Shown: positions 9,724 to 18,589 of the stretch, piece by piece
Layout of the letters: each line of letters opens with the position of its first letter
How positions within the stretch are numbered: position 1 is the first letter of the stretch
Assembly: GCF_000381825.1 (NCBI RefSeq)
Contig: NZ_KB907123.1
Location: 21,311 to 85,310 of the forward strand
From: Thioalkalivibrio sp. ALJT
Lineage (GTDB): Bacteria; Pseudomonadota; Gammaproteobacteria; Ectothiorhodospirales; Ectothiorhodospiraceae
Length of the DNA: 64,000 bases
Direction: 5' to 3'
Notes under the pieces: model-generated
Told to the model about the DNA's origin: nothing
The model's database searches: none
Seen by the model: the letters and a program-made list of their open reading frames with translations, nothing else
Translations under genes and position numbers: made by a program

Positions 9724-10916
9724 CCGCTGCGTCTTCCGCTTCGGTTTACGCCGTGCGGGACGGGCAGGATTCCCGGCCTCTGGTGGCACACATCGTGTAT
9801 CGCCTGGATGTGGGCGGCTTGGAGAACATCCTGATCGAACTGGTTCGCAACCTGCCACGTGATCGGTTTCGGCACGTCATCATTTGTATCGCGGACTACA
9901 CGGATTTCAGCGTGCGGCTGCCGGAGGATGTCTCCATCCATGCCCTGCACAAGTCACCGGGGCTGGGGTTGGGGATGTTCCTGCGTTTGTGGCGGTTGTT
10001 ACGGCAGCTGCGGCCGGATGTCGTACACAGCTCCAACCTGGCGGCGCTGGAGTGTCAGCCCGTGGCGGCCCTGAGTGGCGTGCCGGCGCGCGTCCACGCC
10101 GAACATGGCTGGGATATGGCGGACCTTGACGGCACGAACCCCAAATATCGGCATTTGCGGCGCTGGTTAAGCCCCTGGGTGCATCGGCATGTCACGGTGT
10201 CGGCGCATCTCGCTCGTTATTTGACCGACAGCGCCGGGATCCCGCCGACGCGCGTCCGGCATATCGTGAACGGTGTGGATACTGAACGCTTCCACCCCAC
10301 GGAGACGACAGCGCCGGCCGCAGGCCCCACTTTCGTGATTGGTACCGTGGGGCGTATGGCACCGGTCAAGGACCAGGCGACCCTGGTGACGGCATTCGCG
10401 CGGTTGTGCGAATGTCTGCCCGCAGGGGCGCCCGAGCTGCGGCTGGTGTTGCTGGGCGCAGGCCCGGAGTCGGACCGCTTGCGCGAACAGGTCCGGGCGC
10501 TGGGGATCGCGGACCGTACCTGGATGCCGGGAAATCGCAGCGACATGCCGGAACAATTGCGGGCCATCGACCTGTTCGTATTGCCGTCGCTGGCCGAAGG
10601 CATCCCCGTGACCGTACTCGAGGCGATGGCCTCGGGGCTCCCCGTTGTGGCGTCGAACGTGGGCGGGCTGCCTGAACTCGTGGAGGATGGCATCACCGGC
10701 ACGCTCGTCGAGCCGGGCGATGCGGAGGCCCTGGCCCGGGTGCTGGCGGACTACGCCGGCGATCGCGAGCGGGTCCGGCGCGAGGGCCTTGCCGCACGCG
10801 AGCGCGCGGTCCGGACCTTTGGCCTGGCGCGCATGGTCGATGCCTATGCCGGGCTTTATCAGGAATTGCTGGGGTATCCGATGCCCGAGCGTGATCCTGC
10901 CCGCCGGAGTCACTAG
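9720..10916 (+). CDS. XrtA-system glycosyltransferase (TIGR03088-like, GT4)
   Basis: GT-B glycosyltransferase, 398 aa, starting with GTG inside the exosortase stop region (4-bp overlap). The opening VAHIVYRLDVGGLENIL is characteristic of the TIGR03088 family. The donor site shows VNGVDTERF, IGTVGRMAPVKDQ and the E-x7-E motif in PSLAEGIPVTVLEAMASGLPVVAS. It is a cytoplasmic or peripheral enzyme adding a sugar to the lipid-linked repeat unit. It is followed 2 bp later by the amidotransferase gene. Confidence 0.92.
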   Translation: MTAASSASVYAVRDGQDSRPLVAHIVYRLDVGGLENILIELVRNLPRDRFRHVIICIADYTDFSVRLPEDVSIHALHKSPGLGLGMFLRLWRLLRQLRPDVVHSSNLAALECQPVAALSGVPARVHAEHGWDMADLDGTNPKYRHLRRWLSPWVHRHVTVSAHLARYLTDSAGIPPTRVRHIVNGVDTERFHPTETTAPAAGPTFVIGTVGRMAPVKDQATLVTAFARLCECLPAGAPELRLVLLGAGPESDRLREQVRALGIADRTWMPGNRSDMPEQLRAIDLFVLPSLAEGIPVTVLEAMASGLPVVASNVGGLPELVEDGITGTLVEPGDAEALARVLADYAGDRERVRREGLAARERAVRTFGLARMVDAYAGLYQELLGYPMPERDPARRSH

Positions 10917-10918
10917 CC

Positions 10919-12829
10919 ATGTGCGGATTAGCCGGTATTCTCGCACCCCATGCCAGTGCTACGCCCGATCGCGGATTGTTGCAGCGCATGAATGCTGTGC
11001 AGTCCCATCGGGGGCCGGACGAAGCGGGTAGCCACCTGGAGCCGGGCGTCGCCCTGGCGCACCGGCGCCTTTCGATCATTGATCTTGCCGGAGGACAGCA
11101 GCCGCTTGCCAATGCGGCCGGTACGGTCGTGACGGTTTATAACGGCGAGATCTACAACTTTCCCGAGCTGGCGCAGGAGCTGCGTGCACGCGGCTACGCC
11201 TTTCGCACTCATTGCGATACCGAGGTGATCGTCCACGCCTGGGAGGAATGGGGCGAGGCCTGTGTGGAACGTTTCCGCGGCATGTTCGCCTTTGCGGTAT
11301 GGGACCGTCGCCAGCAGACCCTCTTCCTGGCGCGCGATCGTCTCGGTATCAAGCCGCTGCACTATGCCCGCCTGCCGGACGGGCGCTGGTTGTTCGCCTC
11401 CGAGATCAAGTCGCTGCTTGTCTGCCCGGAACTGTCGCGTGACCTGGACCCGGCCGCAGTCGAGGATTACTTCGCCTTTGGTTATGTCCCCGACCCGCGC
11501 AGTATCTTCCGTCACGTGCACAAACTGCCGCCCGGGCACACCCTGACGCTGCAGCCCGGACAGCGCGAAGTCCGTCCCCGTGCCTACTGGGACGTGCACT
11601 TCGGGGATGCCCGCGCGCTGACGGCGGACAGCGCAACCGACGAGTTGCGCGCCCGTCTCACCGAAGCGGTGGAGATGCGTATGGTGTCCGAGGTGCCACT
11701 GGGTGCCTTCCTGTCCGGTGGGGTAGATTCGAGCGCGGTGGTGGCCACCATGAGCGGGCTGTCGGATGCCCCGGTCAATGCCTGCTCGATCGGCTTCGGT
11801 GATCCGCGTTTCAACGAGAGCGATCATGCCCGTGCCGTCGCCGAGCGTTTCGGTGCCCGCCATTTTCTGGATCAGGTAGACGCCGATCGCCTGCGTCTGA
11901 TTGACCCCCTGGCCTGCATCTACGATGAGCCGTTTGCCGACAGCTCGGCGCTGCCCACCTACGAGCTCTCGCGCCTGACCCGGCAGCACGTCACGGTCGC
12001 CCTGTCGGGTGATGGCGGGGACGAGACCCTGGCGGGTTACCGGCGCTATCGCGGTTTTCGCCAGGAAGAACACCTGCGTGCACGCCTGCCGGGCGGGCTG
12101 CGGCGCCCGCTTTTTGGCGCGCTGGCGGCGCTATACCCCAAGGCGGACTGGGCCCCGCGGCCGCTGCGTGCCAAGGCGACCTTCCAGGCCCTGGCACGTG
12201 ACGCGGTCGAGGGCTACCTGCGCAGTGTGGCGGTGGTCGACGACGCCAGCCGGGCGCGACTGTTCAGCCACCGCATGCGCACCGATCTGCAGGGCTATCA
12301 TGCCCGCGAGGTCCTGCAGACGCATGCGCAAAACGCCGCGCAGGAGGAACCGCTGGATTTCGTCCAGTACCTCGACATGAAGACCTGGTTGCCGGGCGAT
12401 ATCCTCACGAAGGTCGATCGCGCCAGCATGGCCCACGGCCTGGAGGTGCGCGTACCGCTACTGGACCATCATTTTGTCGAGTGGGCCGCCCGGGTTCCGG
12501 CGGATCTGCGGCTGCACCGGGGAGAGGGCAAGTATCTGCTCAAGCGCGCGTTCGAGCCGGACCTCCCGCACGAGGTGCTGTACCGCCGCAAGCAGGGGTT
12601 CGTGATGCCCATCGCCGACTGGTTCCGGGGCCCGCTGGCGGATTCCCTGCGCGATGCGGTGTGCGGAGAACGTCTGGCCGACTCGGGCTGGTTCGACCCC
12701 GACCGCCTGGCCCGTCTCGTCGCCGAGCATCAGTCGGCGCGTTCCGACCATTCGCGTACGCTCTGGGCGCTGATGATGTTCGAGTCGTTCCTGCGCCAGC
12801 GCGTTGACGTGGCCGCCACGGATATCTGA
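10919..12829 (+). CDS. XrtA-system amidotransferase (asparagine synthase-like)
   Basis: Class II glutamine amidotransferase of 636 aa, homologous to AsnB and typical of exosortase A loci (TIGR03108-like). Cys2 of MCGLAGIL is the glutaminase nucleophile. N-terminal motifs include RGPDE, NGEIYN and DRLGIKPL; the synthetase PP-loop is SGGVDSS (266-272), followed by ALSGDGGDE. Both active sites look intact, so it should amidate a carboxylate, perhaps a uronic acid of the polysaccharide, rather than make free asparagine. Compare the degenerate AsnB-like protein at 25764-27464. Confidence 0.93.
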   Translation: MCGLAGILAPHASATPDRGLLQRMNAVQSHRGPDEAGSHLEPGVALAHRRLSIIDLAGGQQPLANAAGTVVTVYNGEIYNFPELAQELRARGYAFRTHCDTEVIVHAWEEWGEACVERFRGMFAFAVWDRRQQTLFLARDRLGIKPLHYARLPDGRWLFASEIKSLLVCPELSRDLDPAAVEDYFAFGYVPDPRSIFRHVHKLPPGHTLTLQPGQREVRPRAYWDVHFGDARALTADSATDELRARLTEAVEMRMVSEVPLGAFLSGGVDSSAVVATMSGLSDAPVNACSIGFGDPRFNESDHARAVAERFGARHFLDQVDADRLRLIDPLACIYDEPFADSSALPTYELSRLTRQHVTVALSGDGGDETLAGYRRYRGFRQEEHLRARLPGGLRRPLFGALAALYPKADWAPRPLRAKATFQALARDAVEGYLRSVAVVDDASRARLFSHRMRTDLQGYHAREVLQTHAQNAAQEEPLDFVQYLDMKTWLPGDILTKVDRASMAHGLEVRVPLLDHHFVEWAARVPADLRLHRGEGKYLLKRAFEPDLPHEVLYRRKQGFVMPIADWFRGPLADSLRDAVCGERLADSGWFDPDRLARLVAEHQSARSDHSRTLWALMMFESFLRQRVDVAATDI

Positions 12830-12837
12830 CCCCCCCC

Positions 12838-14232
12838 ATGCCGAAGCCTGCCTCCGCAACCCGCGCGTCCGCTGTTTCCGCAGCCCCGCTCCTGCCGCAG
12901 CCGGACTGGCCGTTGCGCATGCCGCAATGGCTGGCGGGGCGGGTATTCTGGCCGTTACACGAGCGCCTGCGCGGGCGCGAGACGGCCGCGCATCTGCGGG
13001 CCCTGCAGCAGCGCGAACGTGCCGGGGCCGCGGATCTTCGGCAATACCATCAGGCCCGGCTGGATGCCTTGCTGGCGCATTGCGCGGCGCATGTTCCCTG
13101 GTATCGCGAGGCGCTGGCGGGGCGGGTTCCCGATCTGGAGGCCTTTCCAGTCCTCGAGCGCGACACGGTGCGCGCGCGCGGCCGCGAGCTGCTGGCCGAC
13201 AACGCTGCCGGTCCGCTGCTGCCCTCCAGCACGGGTGGCTCCACCGGACGCCCACTGGTGTTCTGGAGTGATCGCATCAAGGAAGCGCGCCACAATGCCC
13301 AGAAGCTGCGCTTTCGCGGCTGGTTCGGTATCCGGCCGGGCGATCGTCAGGTGGATTTCTGGGGTTCTCCGATCGAGCTCGACAAGGCCTCGCGCCTGCG
13401 TGTGATCAAGGATCGCTACTTCCTCAACCAGGTGGTGCTCTCGGCCCATGATCTGACCGCCGAACGCCTGCAGGCCTACGCGGCCTTCCTCGGGCGCTTC
13501 CGGCCGCGGCTGGTGTACGGTTATCCTACGGTGATCGTGCGTGTGGCGCAGACCCTGCGCGAGCATCCGCAGCTCGCCCGCGGCTGGCGGCCGCAGGCCG
13601 TGGTGTGTACCTCCGAGATGCTCTACCCCCAGGTGCGCGCTACCATCGCCGAGATCCTGCAATGCCCGGTCGCCAACGAATACGGCTCGCGTGATGCCGG
13701 CCTTATCGCGCACGAATGCCCGCATGGCCGCCTGCACATCGCTAGTGAACATGTGCACGTGGAGGTCGACCAGCCGGACGCGGATGGCATCGGCGATCTG
13801 CTTGTCACCAACCTTGACGGGTATGCCATGCCGTTCGTGCGCTATCGCGTGGGCGACCGCGGCCGGCTGGGTACGGCCGGTACCTGCCCCTGCGGCTCGT
13901 CGTTGCCGACACTCGATCGCCTGGAAGGGCGGCGCAATGACTTCCTGGTGGGTGCCGAGGGCCGGCGGGTCCATGGCTCGGCCGCCAACTACGTGATGCG
14001 CGAGTTGCCGCAGGTGGCCCAGTACCGCCTGGTGCAGCGTGCGGACCTCTCTCTCGATATCGAGGTGATCGCCAACGGGGCCTGGGGCGATGCGCAGACT
14101 CGCACGGTCACCGCAGGGATGCACCGTATTCTGCATGCCGAGGTCCCGGTACGTCTGCAGCTGGTGGACCACATCGCGCCGTCGCCGTCGGGCAAGTATC
14201 GCTGGGTCGAAAGCGAGGCGCTGGATACATGA
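12838..14232 (+). CDS. PaaK-like adenylate-forming enzyme
   Basis: Phenylacetate-CoA ligase family protein, 464 aa, of the kind often found beside XrtA glycosyltransferases. Motifs: the phosphate-binding SSTGGSTGRPL (about 124-134), the adenine site NEYGSRDAG, then YRVGDRGRL and the hinge-like LEGRRND. The carbonyl substrate is unknown; activation of an acyl group for polysaccharide decoration is inferred. It starts 8 bp after the amidotransferase stop and overlaps the next glycosyltransferase by 4 bp. It is distinct from the acyl-CoA ligase at 46848-48629, which has the longer ANL-family layout. Confidence 0.88.
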   Translation: MPKPASATRASAVSAAPLLPQPDWPLRMPQWLAGRVFWPLHERLRGRETAAHLRALQQRERAGAADLRQYHQARLDALLAHCAAHVPWYREALAGRVPDLEAFPVLERDTVRARGRELLADNAAGPLLPSSTGGSTGRPLVFWSDRIKEARHNAQKLRFRGWFGIRPGDRQVDFWGSPIELDKASRLRVIKDRYFLNQVVLSAHDLTAERLQAYAAFLGRFRPRLVYGYPTVIVRVAQTLREHPQLARGWRPQAVVCTSEMLYPQVRATIAEILQCPVANEYGSRDAGLIAHECPHGRLHIASEHVHVEVDQPDADGIGDLLVTNLDGYAMPFVRYRVGDRGRLGTAGTCPCGSSLPTLDRLEGRRNDFLVGAEGRRVHGSAANYVMRELPQVAQYRLVQRADLSLDIEVIANGAWGDAQTRTVTAGMHRILHAEVPVRLQLVDHIAPSPSGKYRWVESEALDT

Positions 14233-15431
14233 AGATCCTCTACCACCACCGCACGCGGGGCGAGGACGCCCAGGGCATCCATATCCGGGCCCTTTGCACG
14301 GCCTTCCGCGAGCTGGGCCACGAGGTGCACATGGTGGCGCCGCTGCAGCGCCGGGCCGAGGCCAGCCCCGCTGCGACACCTGCCGGCGCCGATGCCGACG
14401 ACAGGGACGCAAGGCCCACGTTGAAGGGTGTGCCCATCCCGTTCTGGTTCTACGAACTGTTATCACTGGCCTACAACGGCCCGGCATTCGTGCTGTTGTT
14501 GTGGGCGGTACTGCGCCACCGGCCGGCGTTCATCTACGAGCGCTACAGTCTGTTCAGTTTTGCCGGGCGTCTGGTGGCCTGGCTGACGCGGCGCCCCCTG
14601 GTGCTGGAGGTGAACGCCCCGCTCAGCCTCGAGCTGCAGACGCACGGGGATCTGGTATTGCGGCGGCTGGCGCAGCGCATCGAAGACTGGCTCTGCCGCC
14701 GTGCCACGCGAACCATCGTGGTCACCCAGGCCATGGCGGATATCTTTGCCGCGCGCGGCGTCCCGCGTGAGCGCCTGATGGTAATGCCCAACGGTGTGGA
14801 CGGGGCCCGCTTCAACCCGCAGGTGGACGGTCATTCCGTGCGTCAGCGCTACGTGCCTGCGCAGGCACGCGTGGTGGGTTTTGTCGGGTGGATTCGGCCC
14901 TGGCACGGCGTGGACGGACTGATCCACGCCTGCGCGGCGCTGGCACCGGCATATCCCGATCTGCACCTGCTCATCGTGGGAGACGGTCCCGCTCTTCCCG
15001 GGCTGCGGAAGCTGGCGGCGGATCTGGACCTTGTCGAACGCATCCACTTCACCGGCGCGGTGGAGCGCGATGCTATCCCGGCCCACATTGCCGCACTGGA
15101 TATCGCCGTGCAGCCGGATGTCACCGACTATGCCTCCCCCATCAAGCTGTTCGAATACCTGGCACTGGGCCGCGCCGTGGTCGCGCCGGACAAGCCCAAC
15201 ATCCGCGAAGTCGTGGATCATGACCGCAGTGCCCTGCTGTTCCCCGCGCGCGACTGGGACGCCCTGGCCGAACGCCTGAGCAACCTGCTGGCGGACGATG
15301 CGGCCCGGATCCGGCTGGGCCGCCGGGCCGCGGCGCTGGTGGAGGAGGGTGGCTATACCTGGCAGGCGAATGCGCGCCACGTGATCGCCAGTGTCTGCCC
15401 GTCGGATGCAACGGCACGGGATACGGCATGA
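14229..15431 (+). CDS. glycosyltransferase family 4
   Basis: GT-B glycosyltransferase, 400 aa. The N-terminal domain opens MKILYHHRTRGEDAQGIHI. A hydrophobic stretch near residues 80-95 may dock it on the membrane. Donor-site features are MPNGVDGARF, VGFVGWIRPWHGVD, IVGDGPALPGL and SPIKLFEYLALGRAVVAPD. It overlaps the genes on both sides by 4 bp. It is not one of the two TIGR-named XrtA families above; acceptor and donor are unknown. Confidence 0.88.
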   Translation: MKILYHHRTRGEDAQGIHIRALCTAFRELGHEVHMVAPLQRRAEASPAATPAGADADDRDARPTLKGVPIPFWFYELLSLAYNGPAFVLLLWAVLRHRPAFIYERYSLFSFAGRLVAWLTRRPLVLEVNAPLSLELQTHGDLVLRRLAQRIEDWLCRRATRTIVVTQAMADIFAARGVPRERLMVMPNGVDGARFNPQVDGHSVRQRYVPAQARVVGFVGWIRPWHGVDGLIHACAALAPAYPDLHLLIVGDGPALPGLRKLAADLDLVERIHFTGAVERDAIPAHIAALDIAVQPDVTDYASPIKLFEYLALGRAVVAPDKPNIREVVDHDRSALLFPARDWDALAERLSNLLADDAARIRLGRRAAALVEEGGYTWQANARHVIASVCPSDATARDTA

Positions 15432-16630
15432 AGCTTCTCGTTCTGTCGCGGGTGTTCCCGAATGCTGTGCAGCCCACCTACGGGCTGTTCGTGCGCGAGC
15501 GCATGTTCCGCGTTGCTCAGCACATCCCGCTGGTTGTGGTGGCCCCGGTCGCCTGGTTTCCCGGCCAGGGGCTGATCCGCCGCTTCTGGAATCCGCACTA
15601 CCGGCCTCCGGTGCCGTACCACGAGGTACAGGACGGGGTCGACGTCTATCACCCTCGGTTCCTTTGCATCCCCGGCATTATGAAGTGGACCGACGGTCCG
15701 TTTCTCGCCGTCAGCCTGCTGCGGCTGGTGCGGCGGCTCAAACGGGAGCAGGGTGTGACCGGCATCGATGCCCACTTCATCTACCCGGACGGGGTCGCCG
15801 CCTGGTTGCTCGGGCGCTGGCTGGGTCTGACCCATACCATCACCCTGCGCGGGACGATCCTGCGCATATCGCGCACCCGGCTGGAGCGCCGTATGTCCGC
15901 TCGTGCCATGCACGCCGCCGCCCGCGTGTTCTCCGTTTCCGGCGACCTGCGGCGCATCGCCCTGGGCATGGGCGTGCGGGAAGACCAGGTGCAGGTGATG
16001 CCCAATGGCATCAACCTGGACTACTTCCACCCCGAGGACCGGACGACCTGCCGCCAGGACCTCGGCCTTCCGGTGGTTGCCAGGGTCCTGATCACTGTCG
16101 GCGGGCTCAACGAGCGCAAGGGCTTCCACCGTGTGATCGAACAACTGCCGGCGTTGTTACGACGTTTCCCCGACCTCCATTACCTCTGCGTCGGTGGGGG
16201 CGGGCCGGATGGTAATGGCCAGGCCTGGCTCGAAGGCCTGGCGCGGGAACAGGGCGTACAGGACCGCGTGCACTTCACCGGCGCCGCGCCACCCGACCGC
16301 CTGCGGTTCTACTACTCCGCAGCCGATGTCTTCGTGCTGGCCACCCGCTTCGAGGGTTGGGCCAACGTCTTCCTGGAGGCCGCTGCCTGCGGCCTGCCTA
16401 CGGTCACCACGCGGGTTGGCGGCAACCCGGAGGTCATCCACTCGGACTGGCTGGGCCGTCTGGTCGAACTCGGGGACGGGGAGGCACTGCGCGAGGCCAT
16501 TACGGATGCGCTGGAGACCGACTGGGACCACGACGCCATCCGGGACTACGCCCGCGACAACCGCTGGGAGGCACGCATCCCGGTCCTCGTCGAGGCGTTG
16601 AACGCGGCCCACCGCCAGCCTGCCCGGTGA
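15428..16630 (+). CDS. glycosyltransferase family 4
   Basis: GT-B glycosyltransferase, 400 aa, beginning MKLLVLSRVFPNAVQPTYGLF, which resembles the colanic-acid/teichuronic WcaL-TuaC type. Donor-domain motifs are VMPNGINLDYFHPED, VGGLNERKGFHRVIE and EGWANVFLEAAACGLPTV. It is the last gene of the tightly overlapping run from the left edge; 43 bp separate it from the TTG-started gene that follows. The acceptor is unknown. Confidence 0.88.
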   Translation: MKLLVLSRVFPNAVQPTYGLFVRERMFRVAQHIPLVVVAPVAWFPGQGLIRRFWNPHYRPPVPYHEVQDGVDVYHPRFLCIPGIMKWTDGPFLAVSLLRLVRRLKREQGVTGIDAHFIYPDGVAAWLLGRWLGLTHTITLRGTILRISRTRLERRMSARAMHAAARVFSVSGDLRRIALGMGVREDQVQVMPNGINLDYFHPEDRTTCRQDLGLPVVARVLITVGGLNERKGFHRVIEQLPALLRRFPDLHYLCVGGGGPDGNGQAWLEGLAREQGVQDRVHFTGAAPPDRLRFYYSAADVFVLATRFEGWANVFLEAAACGLPTVTTRVGGNPEVIHSDWLGRLVELGDGEALREAITDALETDWDHDAIRDYARDNRWEARIPVLVEALNAAHRQPAR

Positions 16631-16673
16631 TGCAGGCATCCATGTTCCCGGGGCAATAGCGAGAGGCCATCCA

Positions 16674-18455
16674 TTGACGCAAGGGGAAACTGACCGGAGC
16701 GACAAAAGCGCAGAGGAACGGGCGCTGCTCGCCGCGTTGGTGTCGGATGTGCGTGTCGGGCTGCTGGCGCGGGTAGAAGCGGACGGGGCGCTCGTGGATG
16801 CCTGTCAGAATGCGACCACGCCGCGCGATCACTACGCGCCGGTCTTTCTGGCGCTGGCGCTGCATTCGTCCTGCGAGCGAGACGTCGCCACTGAGGTTCT
16901 CGATCATTGGGCGAGCATCCCGGCGAAGCATCGCGGGCACGAGCCCTTCAACCGTCTGGGGCTTGGGTTGATGGCCCAGATGGAGGACACCGAGCATCAC
17001 TCGGCGGTCGCCGGGCGCCACGAGCATTGTCCACTGCGGTCGCGTTATCCCTCGAACAACTGGGGCTTGCTGGCGCAGGCGCTGCGCGTACGCGAGGCGG
17101 AAAGCCCGCGACGGCTGGCGTGGGAGCGACGCCGCTTGCGGGCCCAGGTGCGGCGCTGGACGACCCACGAGGGAGGTTTCATCGACTTCCCGCGGCGGCC
17201 GAATGCGGAGCGCGGGATTGCGACACCGGTTGCCTACCACCTGAAATATCTGCTGTGTCTGCACCTTGCACTGGGCCGCGGCCCCGACCCTGAACTGGAG
17301 CGGGCCTTGATACGCGGCCTCGACTGGCTGCGCCTGTTCCTGACCGATGCCGGCTACTGCGGCGGTTTCGGGCGCAGCAATCATGCCCTGTTTGGTGATG
17401 CCTGCCTGCTCACGGTCCTGCATGGACTGCTGCAGCGCCCTGGTGCGTTGCGGCCGGATGCGGCGCAGGAGGTGCTTCGTGTCGCCCGCAACATTCGCCA
17501 GCGCCTTGAGCGCCAGCGTCGCGACGATGGCCTCCTGTGGCTGACGCCTGGGGGCGGCTGCGGTGAAGCGGCCGGGTGGGATGGCTACATGTTCCTCAGC
17601 GTGTACAACGCCTGGTTCGCCGGCCTGCTATCTACAACCCTGAACGGCCATCCCTGGCTCACAGGAACCTCTCTGCCGGACTGGACGCCCGCATGGAATC
17701 CGGAGCAGGGCATCCACGAAGACCGCGAGGCCGGTCTGCTGCGGTTTCGGGGCGAACGCGTGGACGCGCAGATCTCGACGCGCGGCCAGGCGGTCCAGGG
17801 ATTTGGCCGCTCGATGGTGGACCTGCGTCAGGCGGCCGTGTGCCCGTTCCATCTGGAGGTAGACGGCCGCCCCGTCGTGGCGCCACCGGCTCGGATCAGT
17901 GCGGAGTCCCTCAAGAAACATCCGGAGCGTGCGGGCGGTACACCTATCGTGGAGTCAGCGGGTGCGTTGTTCGGCATGACTCGGCTTGATGCCGTCACGA
18001 TGGAGGCCGTCGATGCGGGGGTTGTGCTTACAGGTTCTGGAAGCCCGGTTCGCCTGACCCGCGCCCCGGAACGCACATTCGGGGATCGTCTGCGTGCCAC
18101 CCTGGACTGGCGCCTCCTCGGCGGCCATCTCGGCCGTCAGCAAGGCGTACGTCCGCCGACCCTCCCGGGGCATCAGTGGGCCGCCCGACTGGAGATCGAC
18201 GATTCGGAAGGTACCTTGCGTTACCTGCTGCGCCTGCATCCGCCCCCCTGCGAGCCAGATTCCCGCTGGCTCAACGCCGCAGGGAGTCGGCGCCTGCTAC
18301 AGGATTCGGCGTCGGTCGGCGCCCCGAGCCTTTCTGCGCTTGGTCCTGCCGCCACCCACGCGGATCCACCGGCATCCTGGCCGCGTCAGGGCATAACCCG
18401 GCAGTGGGAGATCCGGCTTGTCGAGCCGGACTCCGGTTCTCCCGAGCAGGCCTGA
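16674..18455 (+). CDS. unrecognised 593-aa protein, possible alpha-toroid carbohydrate-active enzyme
   Basis: No confident family. The start is TTG, with GAGAGG 7 bp upstream; no ATG near the 5' end fits. The first ~320 residues are helical with repeated Trp/His/Gly motifs (SNNWGLLAQA, GGFIDFPRRP, GGFGRSNHALFGDA, GWDGYMFLSVYNAWF), as in (alpha/alpha) toroid polysaccharide lyases and hydrolases. The rest looks beta-rich, resembling the beta-sandwich of heparinase/alginate-lyase architectures. No signal peptide is visible. It follows the glycosyltransferase run and faces a beta-helix gene, which fits a role in polysaccharide modification. Function is inferred only. Confidence 0.75.
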   Translation: MTQGETDRSDKSAEERALLAALVSDVRVGLLARVEADGALVDACQNATTPRDHYAPVFLALALHSSCERDVATEVLDHWASIPAKHRGHEPFNRLGLGLMAQMEDTEHHSAVAGRHEHCPLRSRYPSNNWGLLAQALRVREAESPRRLAWERRRLRAQVRRWTTHEGGFIDFPRRPNAERGIATPVAYHLKYLLCLHLALGRGPDPELERALIRGLDWLRLFLTDAGYCGGFGRSNHALFGDACLLTVLHGLLQRPGALRPDAAQEVLRVARNIRQRLERQRRDDGLLWLTPGGGCGEAAGWDGYMFLSVYNAWFAGLLSTTLNGHPWLTGTSLPDWTPAWNPEQGIHEDREAGLLRFRGERVDAQISTRGQAVQGFGRSMVDLRQAAVCPFHLEVDGRPVVAPPARISAESLKKHPERAGGTPIVESAGALFGMTRLDAVTMEAVDAGVVLTGSGSPVRLTRAPERTFGDRLRATLDWRLLGGHLGRQQGVRPPTLPGHQWAARLEIDDSEGTLRYLLRLHPPPCEPDSRWLNAAGSRRLLQDSASVGAPSLSALGPAATHADPPASWPRQGITRQWEIRLVEPDSGSPEQA

Positions 18456-18589
18456 TAGCCCCACTATGCGCTTCGAGTGGCCGAACAAAGGCCCTCGCTC
18501 TCCCGCCACGCTCGCCCAAACCCGACAGGCTCCCGGGCATTTCCGCGTGATCTTCGGGCCTTCGGTGGTGAGAAAAGCCCTTCACAGTT
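18456..18589. other. convergent intergenic region with short shared motif
   Basis: This region lies between two converging genes. It contains CGACAGGCTCCCGGG (18523-18537). Near-identical 15-mers occur at 24473-24487 and 43365-43379, all outside or at the ends of genes, so it may be a REP-like motif. No strong T-tailed hairpin was found here. Confidence 0.35.

Noticed and set aside
16674..18455. Naming the 593-aa protein a heparinase or alginate lyase
   Set aside because: Only general toroid-like features are visible; no diagnostic catalytic motif could be pointed to.
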